Assembly (NCBI GenBank): GCA_002897995.1
Contig: BDTT01000063.1
Coordinates: forward strand, 1-37,376
Direction: 5' to 3'
DNA length: 37,376 bases
Origin: a bacterium BMS3Bbin10
Lineage (GTDB): Bacteria; Pseudomonadota; Alphaproteobacteria; Rhizobiales; Methyloligellaceae
In this document: one piece after another, positions 16,694 through 25,236 of the stretch
How the letters are laid out: every line of letters begins with the position of its first letter
Numbering within the stretch: position 1 is the first letter of the stretch
Notes under the pieces: model-generated
Told to the model about the DNA's origin: nothing
Database searches by the model: none
What the model saw: the letters and a program-made list of their open reading frames with translations, nothing else
Position numbers and translations under genes: made by a program

Positions 16694-16754
16694 CAGGCGT
16701 CCTTCTTGAAGATTTCCGGGCTGGAGCGGTTTTCCATGAAACCGAAGAGCCCGG

Positions 16755-16826
16755 CCACCCGCTCCCCCTTGCCCAGCCTCTCCGCAATGGTACCCTTGGG
16801 GAGGCTGGGCAAGGGGGAGCGGGTGG
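16755..16826. repeat. Long perfect inverted repeat, 26-bp arms
   Basis: The left arm at 16755-16780 (CCACCCGCTCCCCC to CAGCCTC) and the right arm at 16801-16826 (GAGGCTGGGCAAGGGGGAGC to GGTGG) are exact reverse complements over 26 bases, with a 20-base loop (16781-16800). It lies between hisB and the DUF2628 gene, 22 bases beyond the hisB stop. It would form a very stable RNA hairpin and could act as a processing or attenuation site. Confidence 0.93.
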
Positions 16827-16847
16827 CCCGGAATACATTGAAACGCC

Positions 16848-17441
16848 CTAACCGCTCAGCGTCCCCTTGGTGGAGGGCACCAGTCCGGCCTGACGCGGAT
16901 CGATGGCCAGTGCGGTCCCAAGCGCGCGCGCCAGCCCCTTGTAGCAGGACTCGATCATATGGTGATTGTTATCGCCGTAAAGGCTCTCCACATGAAGCGT
17001 AAGCCCGGCGTTCTGGGCAAAGGCGCCGAACCATTCGCGGAACAGCTCGGTGTCCATATCGCCGATCTTGGGCCGGGTGAGATTCACGTTCCACACCAGG
17101 AAAGGCCGCCCCGAAACGTCCAGCGCGACGCGCGTCAGGGCCTCGTCCATGGGCAGATAAACGCAGGCGAAGCGGGTGATTCCCTTTTTGTCGCCGAGCG
17201 CCTTGGCGAGAGCCGTCCCGAGCGCAATCCCGGAATCCTCCGTCGTGTGGTGCTGATCCACATGCAGATCGCCCTTCGCTTTGAGAGTAATGTCCATGAG
17301 GGAATGGCGCGCCACCTGCTCCAGCATATGGTCCAGGAAGCCGATGCCGGTCGAGATATCGGCCCTCCCCGTGCCGTCGATATTCACGGCGGCCGAAATT
17401 TCGGTTTCTTTCGTGTTGCGCTCGAGGCTTGCTTTGCGCAT
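16848..17441 (-). CDS. hisB: Imidazoleglycerol-phosphate dehydratase
   Basis: HisB dehydrates imidazole-glycerol phosphate to imidazole-acetol phosphate. It is the monofunctional 197-residue form, without the phosphatase domain of E. coli HisB. The manganese-binding histidine motifs are present: [32 protein letters not shown] and [13 protein letters not shown] 17441 agrees with the family start ([15 protein letters not shown]) and has a purine-rich GGGAAAGAAAA upstream. It is the first gene of the his cluster and is divergent from hslV, with about 200 bases between them. Confidence 0.97.
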   Translation of the reverse strand: MRKASLERNTKETEISAAVNIDGTGRADISTGIGFLDHMLEQVARHSLMDITLKAKGDLHVDQHHTTEDSGIALGTALAKALGDKKGITRFACVYLPMDEALTRVALDVSGRPFLVWNVNLTRPKIGDMDTELFREWFGAFAQNAGLTLHVESLYGDNNHHMIESCYKGLARALGTALAIDPRQAGLVPSTKGTLSG

Positions 17442-17599
17442 GGCGTTTTCTTTCCCGTGAATTGGCGCGCGAAATCCGTCAGGGCGCTCCTTTAGCACCT
17501 CTCGGGCGACCGCGCCACAATCGCAAGCGCTCATGGTTTCGCGGAATGTACGGCCATTCACCATAAAGTTGCCCCCCTGGGGCGGGTATCAAGCCAGCC

Positions 17600-17629
17600 C
17601 TTGACTTGTCGGAGCGCAATGCTGATATG
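17600..17629 (+). promoter_or_regulatory. Possible promoter of hslVU
   Basis: CTTGAC (17600-17605) is followed about 17 bases later by TGATAT (17623-17628), some 20 bases before the hslV start. The CTTGAC element is like the -35 of alphaproteobacterial RpoH promoters, and hslVU is normally heat-inducible. The -10 region is weak, so sigma-factor assignment is uncertain. Confidence 0.4.
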
Positions 17630-17649
17630 GCGGGAACGGAAAGTACGTG

Positions 17650-18210
17650 ATGAGAAACAGTCAAACTTCACAGCAGCTTTGGCACGGAACCACCATTTTG
17701 ACCGTCCGCAAGGGCGGCAAGGTTGTGATTGCCGGCGATGGACAGGTGAGCCTCGGCAACACGGTCATCAAGGGAAATGCGCGCAAGGTGCGCGACCTGG
17801 GCTCGGGCGGCGTGATCGCCGGTTTTGCCGGCGCGACCGCCGATGCCTTTACGCTGTTCGAGCGGCTGGAGACCAAGCTGGAGCGGTTTCCCGATCAGCT
17901 GAAGCGCGCCTGCGTGGAACTGGCGAAAGACTGGCGCACGGACCGCTATCTGCGCCGCCTCGAGGCCATGATGATCGTCGCCGACAAATCGGAGTCGCTG
18001 GTGCTGACCGGCACCGGCGATGTGCTGGAACCCGAATACGGGCTGATCGGCATCGGCTCGGGGGGAAATTACGCCCTCGCCGCCGCGCGGGCGCTGATCG
18101 ACACCGACATGAGCGCGGAGGAGATTGCCCGCAAGGCCATGGGCGTAGCGGCGGAGATCTGCGTCTTTACCAACGACCAGCTGACGCTCGAGAGCCTGGA
18201 TGCGGAGTAA
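17650..18210 (+). CDS. hslV: ATP-dependent protease HslVU, peptidase subunit
   Basis: HslV is the proteasome-like peptidase that, with HslU, degrades misfolded and regulatory proteins. The 186-residue protein carries the nucleophile threonine at the TT pair (residues 14-15, in WHGTTILTV), exposed after removal of a short propeptide, then [24 protein letters not shown]. The propeptide is longer than the single Met of E. coli, as in other alphaproteobacteria. ATG 17650 is chosen with GGAAAG upstream; the GTG at 17647 adjoins it. hslU follows after 9 bases. Confidence 0.97.
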   Translation: MRNSQTSQQLWHGTTILTVRKGGKVVIAGDGQVSLGNTVIKGNARKVRDLGSGGVIAGFAGATADAFTLFERLETKLERFPDQLKRACVELAKDWRTDRYLRRLEAMMIVADKSESLVLTGTGDVLEPEYGLIGIGSGGNYALAAARALIDTDMSAEEIARKAMGVAAEICVFTNDQLTLESLDAE

Positions 18211-18219
18211 ATTTCGTAT

Positions 18220-19527
18220 ATGACCAATTTTTCTCCCCGTGAAATCGTCTCCGAGCTGGACCGCTACATCATCGGCCAGAAGGCGGCCAAGCGCGCCGTG
18301 GCCATCGCGTTGCGCAACCGCTGGCGCCGCCAGCAGCTTTCCGGGGAGCTGCGCGAGGAAGTGCTGCCGAAAAACATCCTGATGATCGGACCGACCGGGG
18401 TCGGCAAGACGGAAATCTCACGCCGCCTGGCCAAGCTCGCCAACGCGCCTTTTATCAAGGTGGAGGCGACGAAATTCACCGAGGTCGGTTATGTGGGCCG
18501 CGATGTGGAACAGATCATCCGCGACCTGGTTGAAACCTCCATCGGCCTGGTGCGCGAAGACAAGCGCGCGGAAGTGTCCGCCAAGGCGCATCTGATGGCC
18601 GAAGATCGCGTGCTCGACGCGCTTGTCGGCGAGAGCGCCCAGAAGGGAACCCGCGAGACATTCCGCAAGAAATTGCGCGATGGCGATCTGGACGACAAGG
18701 AAATCGAGGTTCAGGTGGCCGATACGGGCGGGGGCATGCCGGCCTTCGACATTCCCGGCATGCCCGGAAGCCAGGTCGGCATGATCAATATCAACGACAT
18801 CATGGGCAAGGCCTTCGGCCAGCGCACAAAGACGCGCCGGGTCTCGGTCAAGGAAAGTTACGAAATCCTGCTGGCGGAAGAATCCGACAAACTGATCGAT
18901 GACGAGGTTATCGTTCAGGAAGCCATTTCGGTGGTGGAGAACAACGGCATCGTGTTCCTCGACGAGATCGACAAGATCTGCGCGCGCTCCGAACGTGTCG
19001 GCGGCGACGTGTCGCGCGAGGGCGTGCAGCGCGATTTGCTCCCCCTCATCGAGGGCACCACCGTCTCGACCAAATACGGACCGGTCAAGACCGACCATGT
19101 GCTGTTTATCGCGTCCGGTGCGTTCCACATATCGAAGCCCTCCGATCTGCTGCCCGAACTCCAGGGCCGGCTGCCCATCCGGGTTGAGCTGCGGGCGCTG
19201 ACCAAGGACGATTTCAAGCGCATCCTCACCGAACCGAAGGCCAGCCTGACCAAGCAGTATGTGGCGCTGATGGCGACCGAGGGCGTCGAGATCGACTTCA
19301 CCGAGGACGGCGTCGACGCGATCGCGGATGTTGCGGTCGAGGTGAACTCCAATGTGGAGAATATCGGCGCCCGCCGGCTGATGACCGTGATGGAGAAAAT
19401 CCTCGACGAAATCAGCTTCGACGCCACCGACATGGACGGCGAGCAGATAACAATCAACGAGAAACACGTCCGCGACAATATCGGCGATCTGGCCAAGGAC
19501 GCGGATTTGTCCAAGTTTATTCTCTAG
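18220..19527 (+). CDS. hslU: ATP-dependent protease HslVU, ATPase subunit
   Basis: HslU is the AAA+ unfoldase that feeds substrates to HslV. The 435-residue protein has Walker A GPTGVGKT at residues 57-64, the pore motif GYVGRD at about 90-95, Walker [11 protein letters not shown], the sensor region [12 protein letters not shown] and the C-terminal tail DLSKFIL that docks into HslV. The intermediate domain (about 110-240) is present. Length is standard. The gap after it (19528-19636) has an AT-rich direct repeat and no gene. Confidence 0.98.
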   Translation: MTNFSPREIVSELDRYIIGQKAAKRAVAIALRNRWRRQQLSGELREEVLPKNILMIGPTGVGKTEISRRLAKLANAPFIKVEATKFTEVGYVGRDVEQIIRDLVETSIGLVREDKRAEVSAKAHLMAEDRVLDALVGESAQKGTRETFRKKLRDGDLDDKEIEVQVADTGGGMPAFDIPGMPGSQVGMININDIMGKAFGQRTKTRRVSVKESYEILLAEESDKLIDDEVIVQEAISVVENNGIVFLDEIDKICARSERVGGDVSREGVQRDLLPLIEGTTVSTKYGPVKTDHVLFIASGAFHISKPSDLLPELQGRLPIRVELRALTKDDFKRILTEPKASLTKQYVALMATEGVEIDFTEDGVDAIADVAVEVNSNVENIGARRLMTVMEKILDEISFDATDMDGEQITINEKHVRDNIGDLAKDADLSKFIL

Positions 19528-19594
19528 AGCAACTTCCGAACAGATCGGTGGTTCAGACAAAAATCCAACGGAATGTGTGACAGGCGCGCTTCTT

Positions 19595-19616
19595 CATATG
19601 TTAAAACATATGTTAA
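19595..19616. repeat. 10-bp direct repeat with inner palindromes
   Basis: CATATGTTAA occurs at 19595-19604 and again at 19607-19616 with AA between; each copy holds the CATATG palindrome. It lies in the gap between convergent hslU and smr. TTAA-N8-TTAA is close to, but one base longer than, a CtrA box (TTAA-N7-TTAA). Confidence 0.6.
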
Positions 19617-19636
19617 TTAGGATAACCTTCGAAACA

Positions 19637-20251
19637 TCATGAATTTTGTGACGGTTTGCCGCGCTTGCGCAGCCGCACATATAGCGCGCCCTCGCCGCCG
19701 TGGCGCTTATGCGCGGGCGTGAAACTCACCACCTGACTGCGAAACTCCGGTTCGCAGAGCCAGCGCGGCACTTCGCGGTTGAGAACGCCGCGCTCGAAAG
19801 ATCCGTCTGGTTCGCGCCTGCCGCCTTTCCCGGTAATCACCAGCACATGCTTGTGGCCCCGCTCTTGCGCGCGCGCCAGAAAGGCCCTCAGCGCGCCGTG
19901 GGCCTCGCGCTGGCGCATCCCGTGCAGATCGATACGGCCATCGATACCGGCCCGGCCCGAGCCCAGCGCGCGCGCCTCGCGCCGGTCGAAACCGCCTGCC
20001 GGAAGAGCGGGGGCGGAGGCGGGCGGGGGCGGAGGCGTAACCGCCCGGCGCGGCGCGCCTCCGGCGGGCCCGGGGTTCATGCCGGATTCCTCCCGCGCCG
20101 GGCCGGCAACTGGCCCGGGGCGGTCGACGACCCGGTTTTTGCCCTTGCGCAGGGGCTTGGCGGTTTCCGCGACCTGATCCCACAATGCCGCATCCTCGCC
20201 GGTGAGCGGCGCGGCGGCGGCTTCCTTGTTGCGGTCTTTCTCGGCCATCAT
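19637..20251 (-). CDS. Smr-domain protein
   Basis: A 204-residue protein ending in an Smr (small MutS-related) domain, about residues 110-195, with the signature IDLHGMRQREAHGALRAFL, the HVLVITGKGGR loop and ALYVRLRK. Smr domains bind or nick nucleic acids; the substrate here is unknown. The N-terminal half is low complexity, rich in P, A and G. ATG 20251 has GGAG 5 bases upstream; ATG 20248 is adjacent. It follows mltA on the minus strand after 29 bases, and this mltA-smr pairing is usual in alphaproteobacteria near the origin. Confidence 0.92.
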   Translation of the reverse strand: MMAEKDRNKEAAAAPLTGEDAALWDQVAETAKPLRKGKNRVVDRPGPVAGPAREESGMNPGPAGGAPRRAVTPPPPPASAPALPAGGFDRREARALGSGRAGIDGRIDLHGMRQREAHGALRAFLARAQERGHKHVLVITGKGGRREPDGSFERGVLNREVPRWLCEPEFRSQVVSFTPAHKRHGGEGALYVRLRKRGKPSQNS

Positions 20252-20280
20252 GAACTCTCCACGGCTTCGCGCCCGAAATA

Positions 20281-21480
20281 TCAGTGGGGCGACCCGGCGC
20301 GGGTAAGGAGAATAACAAATTCCGCGGCGTGGCGCGTGGCGCCGGCAATCGCGCCCGCCTTCTTGCCGGAACCAAAGAAAATGTCTCCGCGCTGCGCGCC
20401 CTTGATGGCCGAGCCCGCGTCCTGCGCGATCATCAGCTGGTTGAAACTGCTTTGCCCGTGCAAATCCAGCTTCGGCGCACTGACCCACACCGGCGTGCCC
20501 AGGGCGTGAACCGAGGTGTCGACGGCGAGGCTGCGGCGCGGCGTGAGCGCAACGCCCTGCGCGCCCACCGGACCGAGCGCCGCCTCGTCCTTCGGCAATT
20601 CGCGGAAAAAGATATAGGACCGGTTTTTCCACATCAGCTCGCGCGCCTCGTTCGGGTTGGCGTCGAGCCAGCCCCGAACCGCGGCCATGGACATCTCGTC
20701 GCGGGCGACAGCGCCGCGCTCGATGAGCGCCCTGCCGATGGCCGTGTAGGAATGGCCGTTCTTGGCGGCAAAGGCCAGGCGTACGCTCCCGCCCCGCGCA
20801 AGCGTCACGCGGCCCGAGCCCTGCACATGCATGTAAAAGGCATCGGCCCAGCTCTCCAGATAGAGGATTTCCAGCCCGCGGCCCCGAAGCGCGCCCTGCT
20901 CGATTTCCCTGCGGTCGAAATACGGCACGACGCCTTGCGCCGTCTTTCGCCCCGCGGTCATTTCATGGTTGCGACGCGCCCGTTCGGCGTCGGGGAAAAG
21001 CTGCACCAGGTCCTTCGGAGCGCGATAGACCGGTACGCTGTAGCGCTTGCTGCGCGTGCGGGCGCCCTTCAGTTCCGGCTCGAAATAACCGGTCACGAAT
21101 CCGGACGCGCTTTTGGCGGCATAGCGGTGCGGCGTGAAATGCGTCTCGAAAAATTTCCGCGCCGCGCCGCTCTCCAGTCGATCTCCCAGGGCCAGCGCGG
21201 CTTTGCAGACCTTTGCCAGAGGATGGGGCCTGCGGGCGCTCCCTCCCCCTTTGGCCCGCGCCCCGGCGCTCCGCACGATCCGCGCGCAGGACCGGCGAAA
21301 GGCGGCAAAGGCGCGGCCATGATCGTCGTCCGCCCACCCGGCAATGCCGGAAAAGGCGATCGCCTCAAGCGGCGCGGGGCGTTCAGCGCTCATTCGGGCT
21401 CCCTGCCACGAAGCAAACCCGGCCAGAGCTGTTCCGGCAAGACCGATCAGAAGCGATTTTATGATCCATGCGCGCATCAT
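20281..21480 (-). CDS. mltA: Membrane-bound lytic transglycosylase MltA
   Basis: MltA cleaves the glycan strands of peptidoglycan with formation of 1,6-anhydromuropeptides. The 399-residue product begins with a signal or anchor segment (about residues 6-25, IIKSLLIGLAGTALAGFAS). The MltA domain shows FVTGYFEPELKGA, the DAFYMHVQGSGRV block and NRSYIFFREL, followed by the 3D domain with AVDTSVHALGTPVWVS and IAQDAGSAIKGAQRGDIFFGSG, which contains the catalytic aspartate. No lipobox cysteine is seen, unlike E. coli MltA. The start is either ATG 21480 or 21477; neither has a clear ribosome site. Confidence 0.95.
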   Translation of the reverse strand: MMRAWIIKSLLIGLAGTALAGFASWQGARMSAERPAPLEAIAFSGIAGWADDDHGRAFAAFRRSCARIVRSAGARAKGGGSARRPHPLAKVCKAALALGDRLESGAARKFFETHFTPHRYAAKSASGFVTGYFEPELKGARTRSKRYSVPVYRAPKDLVQLFPDAERARRNHEMTAGRKTAQGVVPYFDRREIEQGALRGRGLEILYLESWADAFYMHVQGSGRVTLARGGSVRLAFAAKNGHSYTAIGRALIERGAVARDEMSMAAVRGWLDANPNEARELMWKNRSYIFFRELPKDEAALGPVGAQGVALTPRRSLAVDTSVHALGTPVWVSAPKLDLHGQSSFNQLMIAQDAGSAIKGAQRGDIFFGSGKKAGAIAGATRHAAEFVILLTRAGSPH

Positions 21481-21542
21481 GCGCGAAGCGCGGGCGAACA
21501 GGCAATGCCGGAGCGATCGGGAATCGGGGCGCAAACAAACGC

Positions 21543-21640
21543 TCTAGATCGCATGTTTTGATGGAATCAAAACCGCAATCCCGGCTTTGTCTATGCGTAT
21601 CGTTTTTCCGATAACCGGTTCCCGCTTATCGGCGATACGC
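21543..21640. repeat. Hyphomicrobiales-type palindromic repeat, family D
   Basis: Two hairpins: GTTTTGAT (21555-21562) with ATCAAAAC (21566-21573), and GCGTATCG (21595-21602) plus CCGATAA (21608-21614) with TTATCGG (21626-21632) plus CGATACGC (21633-21640). The core TTTTTCCGATAACCGGTTCC matches the pattern TTTTCCGAAAACCGGTTCCC that I know from rhizobial intergenic repeats. It ends one base before the timA stop, between timA and mltA. Confidence 0.75.
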
Positions 21641-21641
21641 A

Positions 21642-22361
21642 CTAGTTGGCGGCCTCGGTGGCGACCAGCCTCCAGTTCGGATCCCGGGACGAGGTATCGC
21701 GCGCAAAAGTCCAGATGTCGGTCACTTCGCGGACCTTCTTGGGATTGCCGTCGATGACCTTGCCGTCCTTGTCCATGGTGGCGGTGATGAGCTTGCTCAC
21801 GAATTTGACGGTTATCTGCGCCGCCTTGCGCTTCACATCCGCTTCAAGGATGTCCGCCTTTTCGATTCCGACAAAGCTGGATTCCACTTCCTCGCCGCGC
21901 TCCTGGCGCTCATCGATAGCACCGGTAAATCCGTCATAAACATCCTTGCCGAGCAGCTGTTGCAGCGTCTGCTTGTCGCCGCCGGCAAACGCCATGACGA
22001 TCATTTCGTAAGCCGCTTTTGCGCCCTCCAGGAATTCTTTGGGATCGAAAGAGGGGTCCGACTTCAGAATCGCCATCAGGCCCTTGGCGAGCGGGCTTCC
22101 CTTGGGCGCGAAATCCTTCAGCCGTTCTTCGGCGCCGGCCATGGACCCCGGATCCGCCGCGTCGCGCGGGCGCGGCAGGGGCACGACCGTATCCTGATCG
22201 CCTTCTTTCGCGCCGTTGGCCTTGGGGTCGGCGGCCGCATAGGGATCGAAGGGCGGGCGCTCATGGCCCGTGCGGCGGCCGAGAACATTCCTCAACCGCA
22301 GAAAAATCACCACCGCGAGTATAAGAAAGAGGAGCGTGTATATGTCGAACCCGTTGTTCAT
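21642..22361 (-). CDS. Tim44/TimA family membrane-associated protein
   Basis: A 239-residue protein with one N-terminal membrane segment (DIYTLLFLILAVVIFLRL, about residues 5-22), a linker rich in charged residues, and a C-terminal Tim44-like domain (about 110-238) with FDPKEFLEGAKAAYEMIVMAFAGGD and DIWTFARDTSSRDPNWRLVATE. It is the alphaproteobacterial relative of mitochondrial Tim44; its bacterial role is not settled but may involve protein handling at the inner membrane. ATG 22361 has GGAAG 7 bases upstream. It is divergent from fxsA, and secB lies next, an arrangement widely conserved in the class. Confidence 0.93.
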   Translation of the reverse strand: MNNGFDIYTLLFLILAVVIFLRLRNVLGRRTGHERPPFDPYAAADPKANGAKEGDQDTVVPLPRPRDAADPGSMAGAEERLKDFAPKGSPLAKGLMAILKSDPSFDPKEFLEGAKAAYEMIVMAFAGGDKQTLQQLLGKDVYDGFTGAIDERQERGEEVESSFVGIEKADILEADVKRKAAQITVKFVSKLITATMDKDGKVIDGNPKKVREVTDIWTFARDTSSRDPNWRLVATEAAN

Positions 22362-22600
22362 TGTACTGCTTCCATCCATCCAGCCAAAGGCGACGCCTTC
22401 GTTAGCGTATGATGATGATATAAGGTATCGACCATGTGCACACCAGTCCGCGCGCACAGAACGTATGCGCAGGCTCTCAGAGCGCGACCTGCGTTGGTCT
22501 ATGTTATATCCAACTTACGGCATCGCCCCGGCGAAGCCAACTCTCAATCACCACACAAAGACATGAACACCCTTGGAGAAATCAACGCGGCGGAAAAATA

Positions 22601-23164
22601 ATGAGACTACTGCCTTTCCTGCTGTTTATTCTGGTTCCGCTCGCCGAACTCGCGATCCTGATCAAGGTTGGCGAGGTCATCGGCATCGGCGCCACCATCC
22701 TGCTGGTGATATTGACGGCGGTCATCGGCGTTTCCCTGCTCAAGCGTCAGGGCCTGGCTGCCCTTTCCCGGGCCCGCGCAAGCATGGAGGCGGGTGAATT
22801 TCCCGTAGAGTCCGTCGTCGACGGCGCCTGCCTTCTGGTGGCCGGCGCACTTCTCCTGACACCGGGTTTGCTGACCGATACGCTGGGGTTTCTGCTTCTG
22901 GTTCCCCGGGTGCGGCTGGCCCTGGCGCGGTGGATATTCAACAAACTCACCGCGTCCGGCAATATTCATGCCGATGGCGCGGGCCCCGGCGCGGGCGCAT
23001 ATGGGGCAGGGCGCCCCGGTGATTCCCCGCGTCAACAAGACGCACCGCCCTCCCGCGGTCCGCTCATCGAGGGCGAGTCTCGCGAAATGGACGAGGACGA
23101 ACCCGAGCATGGCGATGAAGCGCGCGGCGGCGAGGAGCGGCCATCCTCGCCCTGGCGCAAATAG
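22601..23164 (+). CDS. fxsA: FxsA family membrane protein
   Basis: A 187-residue inner-membrane protein of the FxsA family; the E. coli member suppresses exclusion of phage T7 by the F plasmid, but its normal role is unclear. It has membrane segments at about residues 3-20, 27-46 and 75-100, with VGEVIGIGATILLVILTAVIG, SLLKRQGL and the LLLTPGLLTDTLGFLLLVP motif. The C-terminal 60 residues are a hydrophilic, acidic, probably disordered tail. ATG 22601 follows a weak GGA. The 239-base divergent gap to timA shows no gene. Confidence 0.93.
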   Translation: MRLLPFLLFILVPLAELAILIKVGEVIGIGATILLVILTAVIGVSLLKRQGLAALSRARASMEAGEFPVESVVDGACLLVAGALLLTPGLLTDTLGFLLLVPRVRLALARWIFNKLTASGNIHADGAGPGAGAYGAGRPGDSPRQQDAPPSRGPLIEGESREMDEDEPEHGDEARGGEERPSSPWRK

Positions 23165-23318
23165 GCCGCCGTCAATGAGAACCGGCATTAACGCTTCTCA
23201 TCAAATTATGTGCCCGTTGCGGGGTCTGCCGCGGCATGGTAGCGACAATGCGGAAGCAGTATGGGCGAAACAATATGGCCTGAGTCCGGTCCGGAACTCC
23301 AAAGGAGAATTTTGAGCC

Positions 23319-23867
23319 ATGGCGAAAAAGAAGAAAGCGGCGCCGGAAGGCAACGGCGCTTCGAGCGAAGCGGCGGCCGGAGCGGCGGATCGCCCGGATA
23401 TGGAGGGTGCGCAATTCGGTATTCTTGCGCAATTCATCAAGGATCTATCATTCGAGAGCCCCAACGCGCCGCACTCCCTGCAGGCGCCGGGCGAAAATCC
23501 CAAACTTGAAGTCAATGTCCAGGTTCAGGCAATCAAACATGCCGACGAGATCTATGAAGTGGACCTCCTGTTTGAGTCCAAGGCGCAGAGCGATTCCGGC
23601 ATTATCTACAATGTTGAACTTGTTTACGGGGCAATGTTCCAGGCCACCGGCATTCCCGACGACTATGTCGTTCCGGTCCTTTATGTCGACGCGCCGACGA
23701 TCATGTTCCCGTTCATGCGCCGGGTGGTGGCGGACCTCACGCGCGACGGCGGGTTCCAGCCGCTGATGCTGGACCCGATAGATTTTGGCGCGCTGTTTCA
23801 GCAGAACGCCGACAAGGCCCAGATTCTGGATGCCCAGGCCCAGGCCCAGGCCCAGGCCAAGAGCTAA
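23319..23867 (+). CDS. secB: Protein-export chaperone SecB
   Basis: SecB holds preproteins unfolded and delivers them to SecA. The 182-residue protein has the core blocks FGILAQFIKDLSFESPNAP, INV-like LEVNVQVQAIKH, YEVDLLFESKA and VLYVDAPTIMFPFMRRVVADLTRDGGFQPLMLDPIDF. A 30-residue alanine-rich leader precedes the core. The C-terminus is an AQAQAQAQ tail encoded by four tandem CAGGCC units (23835-23858). The ribosome site AAGGAG is 12 bases upstream. The stop overlaps the stop of dnaQ on the other strand. Confidence 0.97.
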   Translation: MAKKKKAAPEGNGASSEAAAGAADRPDMEGAQFGILAQFIKDLSFESPNAPHSLQAPGENPKLEVNVQVQAIKHADEIYEVDLLFESKAQSDSGIIYNVELVYGAMFQATGIPDDYVVPVLYVDAPTIMFPFMRRVVADLTRDGGFQPLMLDPIDFGALFQQNADKAQILDAQAQAQAQAKS

Positions 23868-24574
23868 CCCGCCTGCGGGTCATCCTCCGCAAATTGACGC
23901 CACAGGGCGTCCGGGCCAAGGGTCGCGACGAAGGCGCGATGGGCCTCGGCTTCTCCCGGACTGAGCCGTGGCGGCAGCGCGACGGGACGCTGCGCGATGC
24001 CGGCCTCCGCCGCGCCGCCGCCCGATGCGCCGCGCGCGCCGGCCGCCAGCTCCAGACGGGCCTGGTGTCCGCCGATCAGCTCCACATAGACCGAAGCAAG
24101 CAACTTGCAGTCGATCAGCGCGCCATGGACCGAGCGCTCCGATGCATCGACGCCGTAACGCCTGCACAGCGCATCGAGGGAATTGGAGGCGCCGGGATGC
24201 TTGCGCCGCGCCAGCGCCAGTGTATCGGTCACCCGGTCCATATGAATTGACGGGCCGCCGGCGCGCTCCAGTTCGGCGTTCAGGAACCCCACATCGAAAC
24301 TCGCATTGTGGATAATCAGTCTGGCCTGCGCGATGAACGCCAGGAAGTCTTCCGCGATGCCCGTGAATTCCGGTTTGCCGCTCAGGAATTCACTCGACAG
24401 CCCGTGAACCTCGAATGCCGATTGCGGCATGTCGCGCTTGGGATCGATATAGGCGTGCCACTCCTGGCCCGAGGGTATGTGGTTCACCAGCTCGATGCAG
24501 CCTATCTCGACGATGCGATCCGCGCCCTGGGCGTCGAAGCCGGTGGTTTCGGTATCGAGAACGATTTCGCGCAT
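23864..24574 (-). CDS. dnaQ: DNA polymerase III epsilon subunit (3'-5' proofreading exonuclease)
   Basis: DnaQ proofreads for the replicative polymerase. The 236-residue protein has the three DEDD-family motifs: ExoI VLDTETTGFD, ExoII IIHNASFDVGFLN, and ExoIII with SVHGALIDCKLLASVY (histidine and aspartate). The last 60 residues form a linker and tail (WRQFAEDDPQAG) where the clamp- and alpha-binding parts lie in homologues. It converges with secB, with the two stops overlapping by 3 bases. It follows coaE on the minus strand after 47 bases. Confidence 0.97.
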   Translation of the reverse strand: MREIVLDTETTGFDAQGADRIVEIGCIELVNHIPSGQEWHAYIDPKRDMPQSAFEVHGLSSEFLSGKPEFTGIAEDFLAFIAQARLIIHNASFDVGFLNAELERAGGPSIHMDRVTDTLALARRKHPGASNSLDALCRRYGVDASERSVHGALIDCKLLASVYVELIGGHQARLELAAGARGASGGGAAEAGIAQRPVALPPRLSPGEAEAHRAFVATLGPDALWRQFAEDDPQAG

Positions 24575-24621
24575 GAGAAAAAAGTCCCGCCAGCAATAAA
24601 CCCTTATCCCCGCGGAGGGGA

Positions 24622-25230
24622 CTATTCGGGTGAAAACACCTCGCCCCCGCCTCCGCGAAGCGATTCGATGAGTTTATCAATTTCCGCCGCCGTTTCCTCC
24701 GGCGGCCTGTTTGTGTCCACAACGTAATCGGCGCGTTTTCGTTTTTCCGCATCCGGCATCTGATTGGCCAGCAGCAGCTCCAGTTTGGCCTCGTCCATGC
24801 CCTCGCGCCCCAGCAGCCGGGCACGCTGAACCTCCTCGGGGGCGGTGACGACGATGGTGACATCGGCGTCCATATCCGCGCCTGTTTCGAACAGAAGCGG
24901 GATTTCAAGAACCACCATTTCCGTCTTGCGCCGAGCGTGGTCGCCCAAAAAGGCCCGGCGGCGGGCGCGGACCAGCGGGTGCACGATTGCTTCAAGGCGC
25001 GCCAGTGCGCCGGCGCTTTCTCTCAACAGCGCGCCGAGAGCCGCGCGGTCCACCTTCCCCTTCGCGGTGACGCCGGGAAAGGCCGCCTCGATGGCCGCCG
25101 CCGCCTCGCCGGCATAAAGCGCGTGGACCTCCGCGTCGGCGTCAAACACCGGGATGCCACGGGCCATGAACCGTTTGGCCGCGGAAGTCTTTCCCATGCC
25201 GATGGAACCGGTGAGAGCGATGACCAGCAT
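24622..25230 (-). CDS. coaE: Dephospho-CoA kinase
   Basis: CoaE carries out the last step of coenzyme A synthesis, phosphorylating the 3'-hydroxyl of dephospho-CoA. The 202-residue protein starts MLVIALTGSIGMGKTSAAK with the P-loop, followed by VFDADAEVHALY, IVHPLVRARRRAF and VVLEIPLLFETG. The LGREGMDEAKLELLLANQM lid region and the C-terminal VVDTNRPPEET are present. Length is normal. It is separated from aroE by 6 bases, in an aroE-coaE-dnaQ run common in alphaproteobacteria. Confidence 0.97.
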   Translation of the reverse strand: MLVIALTGSIGMGKTSAAKRFMARGIPVFDADAEVHALYAGEAAAAIEAAFPGVTAKGKVDRAALGALLRESAGALARLEAIVHPLVRARRRAFLGDHARRKTEMVVLEIPLLFETGADMDADVTIVVTAPEEVQRARLLGREGMDEAKLELLLANQMPDAEKRKRADYVVDTNRPPEETAAEIDKLIESLRGGGGEVFSPE

Positions 25231-25236
25231 CCGGGC

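Noticed and set aside
19601-19616. CtrA box TTAA-N7-TTAA
   Set aside because: The spacing is N8, and the position is a convergent gap away from the origin.
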